Assembly (NCBI RefSeq): GCF_000383675.1
Contig: NZ_KB911821.1
Span: 744,001-808,000 of the forward strand
Direction of reading: 5' to 3'
From: Terracoccus sp. 273MFTsu3.1
GTDB taxonomy: Bacteria > Actinomycetota > Actinomycetes > Actinomycetales > Dermatophilaceae
Length of the DNA stretch: 64,000 bases
The translations under genes and the position numbers were made by a program. Position 1 is the first letter of the stretch; every line of letters starts with the position of its first letter. The notes under the pieces were generated by a model. The model saw nothing but the letters and a program-made list of their open reading frames with translations. It ran no database searches and had not been told where the DNA came from. This document shows, piece by piece, positions 1-8,660 of this stretch.

Positions 1-531
1 GCTGAGGGTGAGCAGGTAGATGCGGCCTGCCCGCGCGACGCCGTAGGAGCGGGCGAGCACCTTGATGCCCTGCTGCTCGAAGGTCGTCGTGAAGCCGACG
101 GCCGAAGAGCCCGACACGCTCTTGTCGGGGGCCGAGGACACGGTGCGTCCCGCGGCTCCGAGCTGCTGGCGCCCCTTGGCCAGCTCGCCGTCGAGGACCG
201 ACTGGTCGCCGGCGGCCGAGGTGACGACGAGGTTGTTGGCGAAGGCACCGACCTTCTTGGACGACAGGAGCACGAGGTCGATGTCGGCCACGCCGGTGGC
301 CTTGTCGGTCGCCTCGGTCCACCCCTCCGGAGGCACGACCGTGAAGGCACCCGAGCGGCCCCGGACCTCGTCGCCCGCGGACGTCGTGGCCGAGCCGGTC
401 GCCGTCGAACCCGACGCTGAGGCCGGGCTGCTCGCGGGCGGCGAGGCGGTGGTGTCCTTCGAGCAGCCCGTGAGCACCAGAGCGCAGGTGAGGACGCCCA
501 CCGAGACGACGCGGGTCGGGCGGGCCTTCAT
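1..531 (-). CDS. Lipoprotein, LpqN-like (C-terminus beyond window)
   Basis: The frame opens with ATG at 531 and runs off the window edge, giving 177 residues. The N-terminus has a short basic region, a hydrophobic stretch and a lipobox LTGC (Cys23), so the product is probably exported and lipid-anchored. A Ser/Ala/Thr linker of about 30 residues follows, then a folded domain with a VPPEGW motif and an FANNLVV strand. This architecture resembles the LpqN/LpqT (Mog1/PsbP-like) lipoproteins of actinobacteria; that assignment is inference. The frameshifted gene at 32962-33788 has the same plan. It lies 62 bp downstream of truA on the same strand and may be co-transcribed with it. Confidence 0.75.
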   Translation of the reverse strand, partial: MKARPTRVVSVGVLTCALVLTGCSKDTTASPPASSPASASGSTATGSATTSAGDEVRGRSGAFTVVPPEGWTEATDKATGVADIDLVLLSSKKVGAFANNLVVTSAAGDQSVLDGELAKGRQQLGAAGRTVSSAPDKSVSGSSAVGFTTTFEQQGIKVLARSYGVARAGRIYLLTLS

Positions 532-593
532 GCGGACGATCCAACCACAGGTGGTCGGTGGCCGCCGGTCCGGTCTCGGGCCTGAGACACCGC

Positions 594-1451
594 TCAGACG
601 GGAGAACGCCGCGCTCGCGTGGCCGCGGCGCGCGCGGCGAGGTCGTCGTCGCCCGGGTAGACGACCTCCTCGAGACTGAGGCCGTGCGGCGGCATGACGT
701 GGATCCCCGCCGTGCGCTGGGCCCCGTCCCGGAGAGCCCGCGGCCAGTCCACGGCGCGACGGCCCTCGCCGACGGGCACGACGGCACCGACGAGCGACCG
801 CACCATCGAGTGGCAGAACGCGTCAGCCCGCACCGTGGCGGCGAGCACGCCGTCGGGCAGGCGGACCCACGAGAAGTCGATCAGGGTACGCACGGTCGTC
901 GCACCCTCCCGCTGCTTGCAGAACGCCGCGAAGTCCCGCAGTCCGACGAGCGAGCGTGACGCCTCGTCCATGGCCGCGACGTCGAGGGGTCGACGCCACC
1001 ACACGGTGTCATGGCGCCGGAGCGGGTCACGGTCTGCGTCGACGTCGGCAAGCCGGTAGAGGTAGCGGCGTTCGACCGCCGAGAAGCGTGCGTCGAAGCC
1101 GACGGGGGCCACCGCGGCACGGCGAACGACGACGTCCGTGCCCAGCAGGCCGCCGAGGCGACTGACGAGGGCCACCCCAGGCTCGCGGTCGGAGCGGCCC
1201 GGCAGGGCCGCCCACGCCCGGGCGTCGAGGTCGACGTGTGCGACCTGACCGCGCGCGTGGACGCCGGCGTCGGTGCGACCGGCCACGGTGACCCGGACGG
1301 GCTCGGGGCTGCGCAGCACGGTGGACAGGGCGGCGGTCAGCTCACCCTGGACCGTCCTCAGCGCCGGCTGGGCGGCCCACCCCGAGAAGGCCGTCCCGTC
1401 GTAGGCCAGGTCGAGGCGCACGCGCAGCGTGGACCCGCTCGACTCGTTCAT
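594..1451 (-). CDS. truA: tRNA pseudouridine synthase A
   Basis: Product of 285 residues, close to the usual TruA length. TruA isomerises uridines 38-40 in the anticodon stem-loop of tRNAs. The catalytic motif GRTDAGVHA is intact, with the nucleophilic Asp at about residue 61, and the N-terminal DLAYDGTAFSGW strand is typical. ATG at 1451 is chosen; a TAGGCT -10-like box lies 8 nt upstream, which suggests its own short-leader transcript. In many bacteria truA follows rplQ. Here a plus-strand secreted-protein gene separates them, so truA is no longer simply the last gene of the alpha operon. Confidence 0.95.
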   Translation of the reverse strand: MNESSGSTLRVRLDLAYDGTAFSGWAAQPALRTVQGELTAALSTVLRSPEPVRVTVAGRTDAGVHARGQVAHVDLDARAWAALPGRSDREPGVALVSRLGGLLGTDVVVRRAAVAPVGFDARFSAVERRYLYRLADVDADRDPLRRHDTVWWRRPLDVAAMDEASRSLVGLRDFAAFCKQREGATTVRTLIDFSWVRLPDGVLAATVRADAFCHSMVRSLVGAVVPVGEGRRAVDWPRALRDGAQRTAGIHVMPPHGLSLEEVVYPGDDDLAARAAATRARRSPV

Positions 1452-1579
1452 GGCGCCCGAGCCTAACGGGATCCGACGGGCGTCCGTGACTCGCGCCCGT
1501 CAACCACGCCGGGGCCGTGCACGTCCTATGAGTGGGCACCGGACGACCCGGTCCGGGCCCACCAGAAGGGGGAACCTCC

Positions 1580-2125
1580 ATGCACACCGTCACCCGCCGG
1601 CTCCTCGTCGCCGCGTGCGCGGCCGCACTCGCGGCCCCGGTCGCGTCCGCCGGCACCATCACACCCGCCACGGCGTCGACCGCGCCGTACTGCGGCATCA
1701 CCTGGGGATCGAGCGCGAAGGCGACGAGCCCCACCCAGCTCTGGACCGGCGCCGTCACCGGCGTCCGGGCCGGCCGGCACGCCTGCTACGACCGGCTCGT
1801 CATCGACCTCGCCCATGGCCGTGGCAGCCTGGGCTACGACGTCCGCTACGTCAGCGCCGTCACCGCGCCGGGCAGCGGCCTCCCCGTCGCCGTGAACGGT
1901 GGCGCGAGGATCCAGGTCACCGTCGACGCGCCGTCGGTCCTCGGCCGGACCACGACGACCTTCTCCGGCTGGACCACGTTCCGGCAGCTCCGGGGCATCG
2001 GCAGCTTCGAGGGCTACACGGACTACGGCCTCGGCGTGCGAGCTCGACTGCCGATGCGCGCCTTCGTCCTGGCCGACACCGACGGCGGCCGCCGTCTCGT
2101 CATCGACGTCGCGCACCGGTGGTGA
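1580..2125 (+). CDS. Secreted AMIN-like domain protein
   Basis: Product of 181 residues. ATG at 1580 is preferred over the in-frame ATG at 1532 because a GGGGGAA ribosome-binding site lies about 7 bases upstream and a typical Sec signal peptide (RRLLVAACAAALAAPVASA) then begins. The mature part contains CGITWGS, then YDRLVIDL, and ends with RRLVIDVAH, the pattern of actinobacterial AMIN-like beta-sandwich domains, where paired VIDL/VIDV strands are diagnostic. Two Cys (in YCGI and HACYD) could form a disulfide outside the membrane. Function is unknown; AMIN domains often bind the cell wall. It is oriented against rplQ and shares a two-way terminator with it. Confidence 0.8.
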   Translation: MHTVTRRLLVAACAAALAAPVASAGTITPATASTAPYCGITWGSSAKATSPTQLWTGAVTGVRAGRHACYDRLVIDLAHGRGSLGYDVRYVSAVTAPGSGLPVAVNGGARIQVTVDAPSVLGRTTTTFSGWTTFRQLRGIGSFEGYTDYGLGVRARLPMRAFVLADTDGGRRLVIDVAHRW

Positions 2126-2130
2126 ACGCG

Positions 2131-2165
2131 AGAAGGGCCCCGCACCAGTGGTGCGGGGCCCTTCT
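2131..2165. terminator. Bidirectional intrinsic terminator
   Basis: A perfect 16-bp inverted repeat (AGAAGGGCCCCGCACC and its complement) with a 3-nt loop begins 5 bp after the stop codon of the secreted protein and lies before the rplQ stop. The A-rich and T-rich ends suit termination in both directions between the two converging genes. Confidence 0.85.
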
Positions 2166-2192
2166 CGTCGCGCCGGAGCGTGAGTCACTCGG

Positions 2193-2221
2193 GGTGGCTC
2201 ACGGTGGCTCACGGTGGCTCA
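2193..2221. repeat. Triplicated 10-bp direct repeat
   Basis: Three tandem copies of GGTGGCTCAC (the last truncated) end exactly at the rplQ stop codon. Each copy contains TGA on the minus strand, so the stop region is repeated. This is probably replication slippage without function. Confidence 0.6.
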
Positions 2222-2935
2222 GGAGCCGGAGCCGGCCTTCGTGAAGCCGGCGGCCTCGGCGTCCTCGGCCGACTTGAACCAGAACTCGGCGATCGTCTGG
2301 TCGTACCACTGGCCGTCGGGCTCGTGGTACTTGCCGGAGTCCGCGTTGCCCTTGACGGTGTAGCCGTCCTCAGGCGACGAGCCGTCCTCGTTCGCAGCGA
2401 CGGCGCCCTTCGGCAGCTCGACCGCGGCCTCGGTGGCCTCGGTGGCCTCGGTCGCCTCAGCCTTCTCGGCGTCCTCGGCGGCCTTGGTGTCGGCAGCAGC
2501 CTGCTTCGACTCGCTCTGCTTCGCAGCGCGCTTCGTGGCGGCCTCGGCCTCCTTGACCGTCGCCTTCTTGGCCGACAGCGGCTCGCGGACGAGCTCGATG
2601 ACGACCATGGGGGCGTTGTCGCCCTTGCGGGCGGCGATCTTCGTGATACGGGTGTAGCCACCGTCGCGGGCCGCCATGTCAGGGGCGATCTCCGCGAACA
2701 GGCGGTGGACGACACCCTTGTCGCGCACGACCGTGAGGACGCGGCGACGGGCGTGCAGGTCGCCGCGCTTGGCGAACGTGATGAGACGCTCGGCGAGCGG
2801 GCGCAGACGCTTGGCCTTGGCCGCGGTCGTCGTGATCTTGTCGTGCTCGAAGAGCGACGTCGCGAGGTTGGCCAGGATCAGCCGCTCGTGGGCTGGGCCG
2901 CCACCGACGCGGGGACCCTTGGTGGGGGTGGGCAT
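2219..2935 (-). CDS. rplQ: 50S ribosomal protein L17 (bL17) with C-terminal extension
   Basis: Residues 1 to about 120 match bL17, a large-subunit protein near the exit tunnel ([27 protein letters not shown]). The protein is 238 residues, roughly twice the core. After the core comes an Ala/Glu/Lys-rich linker with [10 protein letters not shown] repeats, then a compact module of about 45 residues ([33 protein letters not shown]). That module resembles small ribbon-like domains appended to L17 in some Micrococcales and found in other proteins; its function is unknown. The gene follows rpoA, as in the alpha operon. Start ATG at 2935 is preceded by an AGGAGA ribosome-binding site. Confidence 0.97.
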   Translation of the reverse strand: MPTPTKGPRVGGGPAHERLILANLATSLFEHDKITTTAAKAKRLRPLAERLITFAKRGDLHARRRVLTVVRDKGVVHRLFAEIAPDMAARDGGYTRITKIAARKGDNAPMVVIELVREPLSAKKATVKEAEAATKRAAKQSESKQAAADTKAAEDAEKAEATEATEATEAAVELPKGAVAANEDGSSPEDGYTVKGNADSGKYHEPDGQWYDQTIAEFWFKSAEDAEAAGFTKAGSGS

Positions 2936-3007
2936 TTCGTTTCTCCTAGAAGTCCGACCAGGCCGTTCTCGAGCTGTTCGCCGAGGGCTCGGTCAAGAAG
3001 CGGTTGG

Positions 3008-4039
3008 TCAGAGACGCTCGTCCTCGACGAACGACTGGTCGTCGTCGTCGCTGTAGTCGTCCTCGCCGTAGCCGTCGACGAGGGCAGACGGGTCGAACCC
3101 GGGCGGGCTGTCCTTGAGGGCCAGACCCATGCCGACGAGCTTGGCCTTGACCTCGTCGATCGACTTCGCACCGAAGTTGCGGATGTCGAGCAGGTCGGCC
3201 TCGCTGCGGCCCACGAGCTCACCCACGGTGTGGATGCCCTCGCGCTTGAGGCAGTTGTAGGAACGAACGGTGAGGTCGAGGTCCTCGATCGGCAGGGCGA
3301 GGTCCGCGGCGAGCGCGGCGTCCGTCGGCGACGGGCCCATGTCGATGCCCTCGGCCTCGACGTTGAGCTCGCGAGCCAGACCGAAGAGCTCGACCAGCGT
3401 CTTGCCGGCCGAGGCCATGGCGTCACGCGGGGTCATCGAGTTCTTCGTCTCGACGTCGACGATGAGCTTGTCGAAGTCGGTGCGCTGCTCGACACGGGTC
3501 GCCTCGACCTTGTAGGTCACGGTGAGCACCGGGCTGTAGATCGAGTCGACCGGGATGCGGCCGATCTCCTGGTCACCGGACTTGTTCTGCTGCGCCGAGA
3601 CGTAGCCACGGCCACGCTCCACGGTCAGCTCCATCTCGAGCTTGCCCTTGTCGTTGAGCGTCGCGATGTGCAGGTCGGGGTTGTGCACCTCGACACCCGC
3701 CGGAGGCGTGATGTCGGCGGCGGTGACCGCACCCGGGCCCTGCTTGCGCAGGTACATGACGACCGGCTCGTCGTGCTCCGAGGAGACGACGAGGCCCTTG
3801 ATGTTGAGGATCATCTCGGTGACGTCCTCCTTCACGCCCGGCACGGTCGTGAACTCGTGGAGCACGCCGTCGATGCGGATGGAGGTGACCGCCGCGCCCG
3901 GGATGCTCGAGAGCAGGGTGCGACGGAGGGAGTTGCCGAGCGTGTAGCCGAAGCCGGGCTCGAGCGGCTCGATGGTGAAGCGGCTGCGGTTCTCGACCAC
4001 GACCTCTTCGGAGAGCACGGGACGCTGTGCGATGAGCAC
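3008..4039 (-). CDS. rpoA: DNA-directed RNA polymerase subunit alpha
   Basis: Product of 343 residues. The N-terminal domain (about 1-230) carries the dimerisation motif [17 protein letters not shown] and the [13 protein letters not shown] segment. The C-terminal domain (about 250-320) has [16 protein letters not shown] and [11 protein letters not shown], the helices that contact UP-element DNA and activators. An acidic tail with DYSDDDDQ ends the protein, as in other actinobacteria. It lies between rpsD and rplQ. A long intercistronic hairpin sits in the 158-bp gap after rpsD, so rpoA expression may be uncoupled from the ribosomal genes upstream. Confidence 0.98.
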   Translation of the reverse strand: MLIAQRPVLSEEVVVENRSRFTIEPLEPGFGYTLGNSLRRTLLSSIPGAAVTSIRIDGVLHEFTTVPGVKEDVTEMILNIKGLVVSSEHDEPVVMYLRKQGPGAVTAADITPPAGVEVHNPDLHIATLNDKGKLEMELTVERGRGYVSAQQNKSGDQEIGRIPVDSIYSPVLTVTYKVEATRVEQRTDFDKLIVDVETKNSMTPRDAMASAGKTLVELFGLARELNVEAEGIDMGPSPTDAALAADLALPIEDLDLTVRSYNCLKREGIHTVGELVGRSEADLLDIRNFGAKSIDEVKAKLVGMGLALKDSPPGFDPSALVDGYGEDDYSDDDDQSFVEDERL

Positions 4040-4153
4040 TGTTCATTTCCTTCCCACGGGCGACCGCCATATGACGCCTCGTGAAACTGCCCGGTCGTGA
4101 TCCGGGCGGGCCGGCTCGGCTCTGTCTGCGAGCGCGACCCCACGCACAAGGGG

Positions 4154-4189
4154 GGCGTATGCCGCTGGGCGAGCCCAGCGGCATACGCC
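4154..4189. repeat. Intercistronic hairpin rpsD/rpoA with GTATGCC pair
   Basis: A perfect inverted repeat with 17-bp arms around a GA centre. Each arm starts with GGCGTATGCCGC or its complement. It begins 8 bp after the rpsD stop and lacks a T-tract, so it looks like an RNA-processing or partial-attenuation hairpin rather than a strong terminator. The same design recurs at 41043-41076 and 48708-48741. Confidence 0.8.
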
Positions 4190-4197
4190 GCCTTGCA

Positions 4198-4806
4198 TCA
4201 GTTCTTCGAGTAGAGCTCGACGATCAGCTGCTCGGTGAGCTGCGAGTCGATCTGCGCGCGCACCGGGAGCTGGTGGATGAGGATCTGCAGCGAGCCGTCG
4301 ACGACCTGCATCCAGGCCGGGACGGGACGCTCGCCGAACGTCTGGCGAGCCAGCTCGAACGGGAAGGTCTCGACCGACTGCTTGCGGACCGTGATGATGT
4401 CGTACTGCTCGACGCGGTAGCTCGGGACGTCGACGCGCACGCCGTTGACCTCGAAGTGACCGTGCGTCACGAGCTGGCGGGCGTGGCGACGCGTGCGGGC
4501 CAGGCCCGCGCGGTAGACCACGTTGTCCAGGCGCGACTCGAGGATCTGGAGAAGGTTCTCGCCGGTCTTGCCGGGGCGCTTCGCCGCTTCCTTGTAGTAG
4601 CGGACGAACTGCTTCTCCATGACGCCGTACTGGAAGCGGGCGCGCTGCTTCTCCTGGAGCTGGGTGAGGTACTCCTTCTCCTGGATCCGGCGACGGCCGT
4701 GCTGGCCGGGCGGGAAGGGACGGAGCTCGAAGTTCTTGTCGCCGCCGACGAGGTCCATCTTGAGGCGGCGGGACTTCTTGGTGATCGGGCCGGTGTAACG
4801 AGCCAT
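4198..4806 (-). CDS. rpsD: 30S ribosomal protein S4 (uS4)
   Basis: Product of 202 residues, full length for the family. uS4 is a primary 16S-binding protein that nucleates 30S assembly. The N-terminus MARYTGPITKKSRRL, the segment PPGQHGRRR and the S4 RNA-binding module (SRLDNVVYRAGLARTRRHAR, then VTHGHFEVNG) are clear. The N-terminal Cys residues of zinc-binding S4 are absent, so this is the zinc-free form. It lies between rpsK and rpoA. In other bacteria S4 autoregulates this operon; whether the hairpin just downstream takes part here is unknown. Confidence 0.97.
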   Translation of the reverse strand: MARYTGPITKKSRRLKMDLVGGDKNFELRPFPPGQHGRRRIQEKEYLTQLQEKQRARFQYGVMEKQFVRYYKEAAKRPGKTGENLLQILESRLDNVVYRAGLARTRRHARQLVTHGHFEVNGVRVDVPSYRVEQYDIITVRKQSVETFPFELARQTFGERPVPAWMQVVDGSLQILIHQLPVRAQIDSQLTEQLIVELYSKN

Positions 4807-4837
4807 GTTTCTAGTTCTCTCTCTCGCTCAGGCCGGA

Positions 4838-5233
4838 TCAGACGCGACGGCGCTTGGGCGGGCGGACACCGTTGTGCGGCGTGGGCGTGACGTCGCTGAT
4901 CGCGCCGACCTCGAGGCCGGTGGCGGTGAGCGAGCGGATCGCCGTCTCGCGGCCCGAGCCCGGGCCCTTGACGAAGACGTCGACCTTGCGCATGCCGTGC
5001 TCCATGGCGCGGCGGGCAGCAGCCTCGGCAGCCATCTGGGCGGCGAACGGGGTGGACTTGCGCGAGCCCTTGAAGCCGACCTGGCCGGCAGAGGCCCACG
5101 CGATCACGGCGCCGGTGGGGTCCGTGATCGAGATGATCGTGTTGTTGAACGTGCTCTTGATGTGAGCGTGCCCGTGGGCGACGTTCTTCTTCTCCTTGCG
5201 ACGAACCTTCGTCACACGAGCCTTGGGAGGCAT
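4838..5233 (-). CDS. rpsK: 30S ribosomal protein S11 (uS11)
   Basis: Product of 131 residues, the family norm. uS11 lies on the 30S platform beside helix 690 and contacts mRNA near the E site. Family motifs are [30 protein letters not shown] and the C-terminal [16 protein letters not shown]. It sits between rpsM and rpsD in canonical order. A ribosome-binding site GTAGGAG precedes ATG at 5233. Confidence 0.97.
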   Translation of the reverse strand: MPPKARVTKVRRKEKKNVAHGHAHIKSTFNNTIISITDPTGAVIAWASAGQVGFKGSRKSTPFAAQMAAEAAARRAMEHGMRKVDVFVKGPGSGRETAIRSLTATGLEVGAISDVTPTPHNGVRPPKRRRV

Positions 5234-5289
5234 TTTTCTCCTACGTCAGAACTGAATGTCGGTGAGACGTGATCGCGAGGCGATCAGCG

Positions 5290-5664
5290 TCACTTGGCCT
5301 TCTTCTTGCCGGCCACGGTGCGCTTCGGGCCCTTGCGGGTGCGCGCGTTGGTCTTGGTGCGCTGACCGCGCACGGGCAGACCACGACGGTGACGGAGACC
5401 TTCGTAGGAGCCGATCTCGACCTTGCGGCGGATGTCGGCCTGCACCTCACGGCGAAGGTCACCCTCGAGGCGGTAGTTGCCCTCGAGGAAGTCACGAAGC
5501 GCAACGAGCTCGGTCTCACCGAGGTCCTTGACGCGGGTGTTGGGGTCGACGCCGGTGGCAACCAGCGCCTCCTTGGAACGGGTGCGACCGACACCGAAGA
5601 TGTAGGTCAGTGCGACCTCGACGCGCTTCTCGCGCGGAAGGTCGACTCCAACAAGACGAGCCAT
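5290..5664 (-). CDS. rpsM: 30S ribosomal protein S13 (uS13)
   Basis: Product of 124 residues. uS13 is in the 30S head and forms intersubunit bridges with the 50S. ATG at 5664 gives the standard N-terminus [16 protein letters not shown], although the frame stays open to 5964. The helix-two-turn-helix region ([12 protein letters not shown]) and the basic tail ([20 protein letters not shown]) are intact. A 224-bp gap separates it from rpmJ upstream, longer than most gaps in this operon; I see no gene there. Confidence 0.97.
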   Translation of the reverse strand: MARLVGVDLPREKRVEVALTYIFGVGRTRSKEALVATGVDPNTRVKDLGETELVALRDFLEGNYRLEGDLRREVQADIRRKVEIGSYEGLRHRRGLPVRGQRTKTNARTRKGPKRTVAGKKKAK

Positions 5665-5888
5665 GTTGGGTTGTCTCCTGATTTCTGTTACGCGGAGGTC
5701 TGGAGCAAGGCACCGATCCGGGGTCACGGTCCGCCACACAGAAGGACGGGCCACCGGTCCCCGGCCTCCGTGCCGGGGGTGACGTCCTGCGCCGACACGA
5801 CGGTCGGTCATCAGGGGCCGGGTGCTGCTTTCATTCACTTGTCTTGCGTGCTGTCGAAGTTCTGTCGACGGCGAGGTGGTGCTTCTGC

Positions 5889-6002
5889 TCAGCCCTGGCG
5901 CTGCTTGTGGCGCAGGTTCTCGCAGATCACCATGACCCGACCGTTGCGGCGGATCACCTTGCACTTGTCGCAGATCTTCTTGACGCTCGGCTGAACCTTC
6001 AT
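5889..6002 (-). CDS. rpmJ: 50S ribosomal protein L36 (bL36), zinc-binding form
   Basis: A 37-residue protein starting [14 protein letters not shown]. The zinc ligands of the C+ form are present: Cys11, Cys14, Cys27 and His32. bL36 stabilises 23S domain contacts near the peptidyl transferase side of the 50S. A zinc-free paralogue, which would be induced under zinc limitation, is not in this window. It lies between infA and rpsM, the conserved actinobacterial position. Confidence 0.96.
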   Translation of the reverse strand: MKVQPSVKKICDKCKVIRRNGRVMVICENLRHKQRQG

Positions 6003-6156
6003 CTGCCTGCTGTCTTCAGATCGCGCGCCTGCCACCGCGGGCCCCGGAGGGCACGTGACGATCAGGTGCTTGGTTGTGTAATCGGGAGTTGGTGCTGTGC
6101 ACTCGTCCCGGCCCGACGTGCCCGCTCTCACGGACGGTCGCGGCCGACCCTGGTGC

Positions 6157-6378
6157 TCAGCGGTAGCGGAAGACGATCCGACCGCGGGTCAGGTCATAGG
6201 GCGAGAGCTCGACCACCACACGGTCCTCCGGGAGGATCCTGATGTAGTGCTGTCGCATCTTGCCCGAGATGTGTGCGAGCACCTTGTGACCGTTGGAGAG
6301 CTCCACCCGGAACATCGCGTTCGGGAGAGCCTCGACGATCGTGCCCTCGATCTCGATGACACCGTCCTTCTTGGCCAT
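6157..6378 (-). CDS. infA: Translation initiation factor IF-1
   Basis: Product of 73 residues, one OB fold ([52 protein letters not shown]). IF-1 binds the ribosomal A site during initiation. It is the first gene of the infA-rpmJ-rpsM-rpsK-rpsD-rpoA-rplQ unit. ATG at 6378 has a GGAGG ribosome-binding site a few bases upstream. The 257-bp divergent region to the histidine kinase gene should hold promoters for both; I could not assign the infA promoter with confidence. Confidence 0.97.
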   Translation of the reverse strand: MAKKDGVIEIEGTIVEALPNAMFRVELSNGHKVLAHISGKMRQHYIRILPEDRVVVELSPYDLTRGRIVFRYR

Positions 6379-6585
6379 ATCCTCCGTCTATCTGTTGGTG
6401 GCCGACCCGGACTGAACCGGCCTTTGGGACGTGCCTGGGTGCCGCGCTCGTCGCACAGCGAGAACTCAGGCGCCGAGGCACACGACACCCAACGCACAAG
6501 ACTACGCCACGCGGGCCCGTTCCCCGAAATCGTGGCCGCGGCCGACCACCTGGCCGGAAGGCCCCGCGCCCGGACCCGGGGAGGG

Positions 6586-6635
6586 TCCTCCCACGGGAGG
6601 ATCCCGTATGCCGTCGCCTTGGGTAGCGTGCTCGC
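6586..6635 (+). promoter_or_regulatory. Promoter and palindromic operator of the two-component operon
   Basis: A perfect palindrome TCCTCCC-AC-GGGAGGA lies at 6586-6601. A -10-like TAGCGT at 6624-6629 sits 6 nt before the GTG start at 6636, so the mRNA is probably leaderless. The palindrome is centred near -42, a class II activator position. The same 7+7 palindrome occurs before alr (8661-8676). Confidence 0.65.
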
Positions 6636-7958
6636 GTGACCGTCCGGCCCGCACCCCAGGCTCCCACTGCGCCGGCCGCACCCGGCGGGGCGGCACGGCC
6701 GCTCGTCGACCGCGTCGGGGCGATCATCGCCCTGCTCTACTTCGTCGCGTCGATCACGGTCGCCGCGGGGCTGGGCCGCAGCGCCTGGTGGGTCAACGTG
6801 CGGGACCAGCCCGCGGTCCTCGGCTACGTCGGCATCGGGCTCGGCGCCCTCGCCCTGCTCCTGCTCCCCCGCTTCCCGCGCGCGACGTTCGCCGCGTGCG
6901 GCGTGCTCGCCTACCTGCTGTACGCCGTCGGTGCCATGGTCGGGCTGCCGACGGTGCTCATGGCACTGGTCGCGCTCTTCGGCGTCACCCTCTGGACCGA
7001 CCGGCGCGGCGGCCTGTGGGCCCTCGCGGCGGCGCTGGGCTCGATCGGCGTCGCCACCGTGCTGCTCCTCCTCCGCTTCGGCTACCTCCTGCCACCGCTC
7101 GAGACCTTCCTGTCCGACCGGGTCGCCGTCTTCCTCTTCAACAGTGCCGCCGTCGTCGTGCTCACCTGGGCCGTGGCCGACCAGGTCCGCGCGGCCCGGG
7201 AGCGCGCCGCGCTCCAGCACGAGTCCGCGTCGCACGCCGCCGACGCGGCCGCCCACGAACAGGCCGAGCGCGCTGCAGTGAGCCGCGCTGACGGGCTGGC
7301 GGACCGGCAGAGGATAGCCCGCGAGATGCACGACGTCGTGGCGCACGGACTCTCGGTCATGATCGTGCAGGCGGACGGTGCGCGCTTCGCGGCCGCCTCC
7401 GACCCGGACGCCGCGACGACCGCGCTCGCGACGATCGCCGCGACGGGGCGGGCCTCGCTGGCCGAGATGCGGCGGCTGCTGGGCGTGCTCCGCGACGACA
7501 CGGCCGGCATCCCGGAGGCGCCGCAGCCCGGACTGGCCGACATCGAGACGCTCGTGGCCGGCCTCACCGCGGGAGGGAGGATCGTGCACCTGCGCCAGGA
7601 GGGCGAGCTGGTGACCCACGACGCGAGCGAGGGCGACGCCGCGACCGGGCTGACGGCATACCGGATCGTCCTGGAGGCCCTGACGAACGTCATGAAGCAC
7701 GCCGGCGACGACGCGACGGCCTGGGTCAGCGTGACCGTCGGACCGAGCCGTGTCGTCGTCGAGGTCGTCGACGACGGCGTCGGCGGGGGCCACGTCGACG
7801 GTGGCGCGGGCCACGGGCTGCGCGGCATGGCCGAGCGGGTCGAGGTGCTGGGCGGCTCTCTCGTCACCGGACCCGATCCTCGTGGGGGCTACCGGGTCGT
7901 GGCGACGCTGCCGCGACTCGCGGCCGGGGCGACCCGACCCATCGAGGTCACGCCGTGA
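6636..7958 (+). CDS. Sensor histidine kinase, NarL/DesK type
   Basis: Product of 440 residues, starting at a GTG immediately after a -10-like box. The N-terminal 165 residues form about five or six membrane segments with no large extracellular domain, typical of kinases that sense membrane or envelope state. A short coiled coil follows, then the HisKA_3 motif REMHDVVAHGLSVM with the phosphoacceptor His232. The ATPase domain shows EALTNVMKHA (N box), VVDDGVGGG (G1) and GHGLRGMAERV (G2). It overlaps the response regulator by GTGA, so the two are translationally coupled. The signal is unknown; the adjacent D-Ala-D-Ala genes suggest envelope stress (inference). Confidence 0.93.
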   Translation: MTVRPAPQAPTAPAAPGGAARPLVDRVGAIIALLYFVASITVAAGLGRSAWWVNVRDQPAVLGYVGIGLGALALLLLPRFPRATFAACGVLAYLLYAVGAMVGLPTVLMALVALFGVTLWTDRRGGLWALAAALGSIGVATVLLLLRFGYLLPPLETFLSDRVAVFLFNSAAVVVLTWAVADQVRAARERAALQHESASHAADAAAHEQAERAAVSRADGLADRQRIAREMHDVVAHGLSVMIVQADGARFAAASDPDAATTALATIAATGRASLAEMRRLLGVLRDDTAGIPEAPQPGLADIETLVAGLTAGGRIVHLRQEGELVTHDASEGDAATGLTAYRIVLEALTNVMKHAGDDATAWVSVTVGPSRVVVEVVDDGVGGGHVDGGAGHGLRGMAERVEVLGGSLVTGPDPRGGYRVVATLPRLAAGATRPIEVTP

Positions 7959-8608
7959 TCCGCGTCATGATCGTCGACGACCAGGCGCTCGTGCGAGCGG
8001 GCTTCGCCATGCTCGTGCGGTCGCAGCCCGACCTCGTCGTGGTGGCGGAGTGCGCCGACGGCCAGCAGTGCCTCGACACCCTCTCGACGCTGCCGGTGGA
8101 CGTCGTCCTCATGGACGTCCGTATGCCACGGATGGACGGCATCGAGGCCACCCGCCTGATCGTCGAACGCGACTGCGCCACAAGAGTTCTCGTGCTGACG
8201 ACGTTCGACCTGGACGAGTACGCCTTCACGGCCCTGCGTGCCGGAGCCTCCGGCTTCCTCCTCAAGGACGCGCCACCCGAGGACCTCCTTGCGGCGATCC
8301 GCACGGTGCACGCCGGCGACGCCGTCATCGCGCCCTCGACCACGCGACGCCTCGTCGAGACGTACGTCCGGAGCGCTCCCGTGGCGCCGGCGCTCCTCGA
8401 CCGCACGACGGCCCTGACCGACCGTGAGCGCGAGGTCTGGGTGGCCATCGCCAACGGCCTGACGAACTCCGAGATCGCCGAGGCGCTCTTCGTCTCCGAG
8501 ACGACGGTCAAGACGCACGTCGGCCACATCCTCGCCAAGACCGGCGTCCGCGACCGCGTCGCGCTCGTCGTGCTGGCCTACCAGACGGGCGCCGTGGCGC
8601 TGTCCTGA
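7955..8608 (+). CDS. Response regulator, NarL/LuxR family
   Basis: Product of 217 residues. The receiver domain has the acidic pair Asp8-Asp9, the phosphorylation site Asp54 in VLMDVRMP, and a conserved Lys in FLLKDAPPEDL. The C-terminal LuxR-type helix-turn-helix (about 150-210) reads LTDREREVWVAIANGL, then SEIAEALFVSETTVKTHV. GTG at 7955 overlaps the kinase stop. NarL-type regulators bind short inverted repeats as dimers. The palindrome shared by its own promoter and by alr is the obvious candidate site. It is unlike VanR, which is OmpR-type. Confidence 0.95.
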   Translation: MIRVMIVDDQALVRAGFAMLVRSQPDLVVVAECADGQQCLDTLSTLPVDVVLMDVRMPRMDGIEATRLIVERDCATRVLVLTTFDLDEYAFTALRAGASGFLLKDAPPEDLLAAIRTVHAGDAVIAPSTTRRLVETYVRSAPVAPALLDRTTALTDREREVWVAIANGLTNSEIAEALFVSETTVKTHVGHILAKTGVRDRVALVVLAYQTGAVALS

Positions 8609-8660
8609 GCCGAACGACGGTCGAGGCCACAGCCGCGTCTCCACCCGCGCCGCGCCGCGC

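Noticed and set aside
2193-2221. Attachment site or operator from the 10-bp tandem repeat
   Set aside because: Located at a stop codon, only three copies, no integrase nearby; slippage is simpler.
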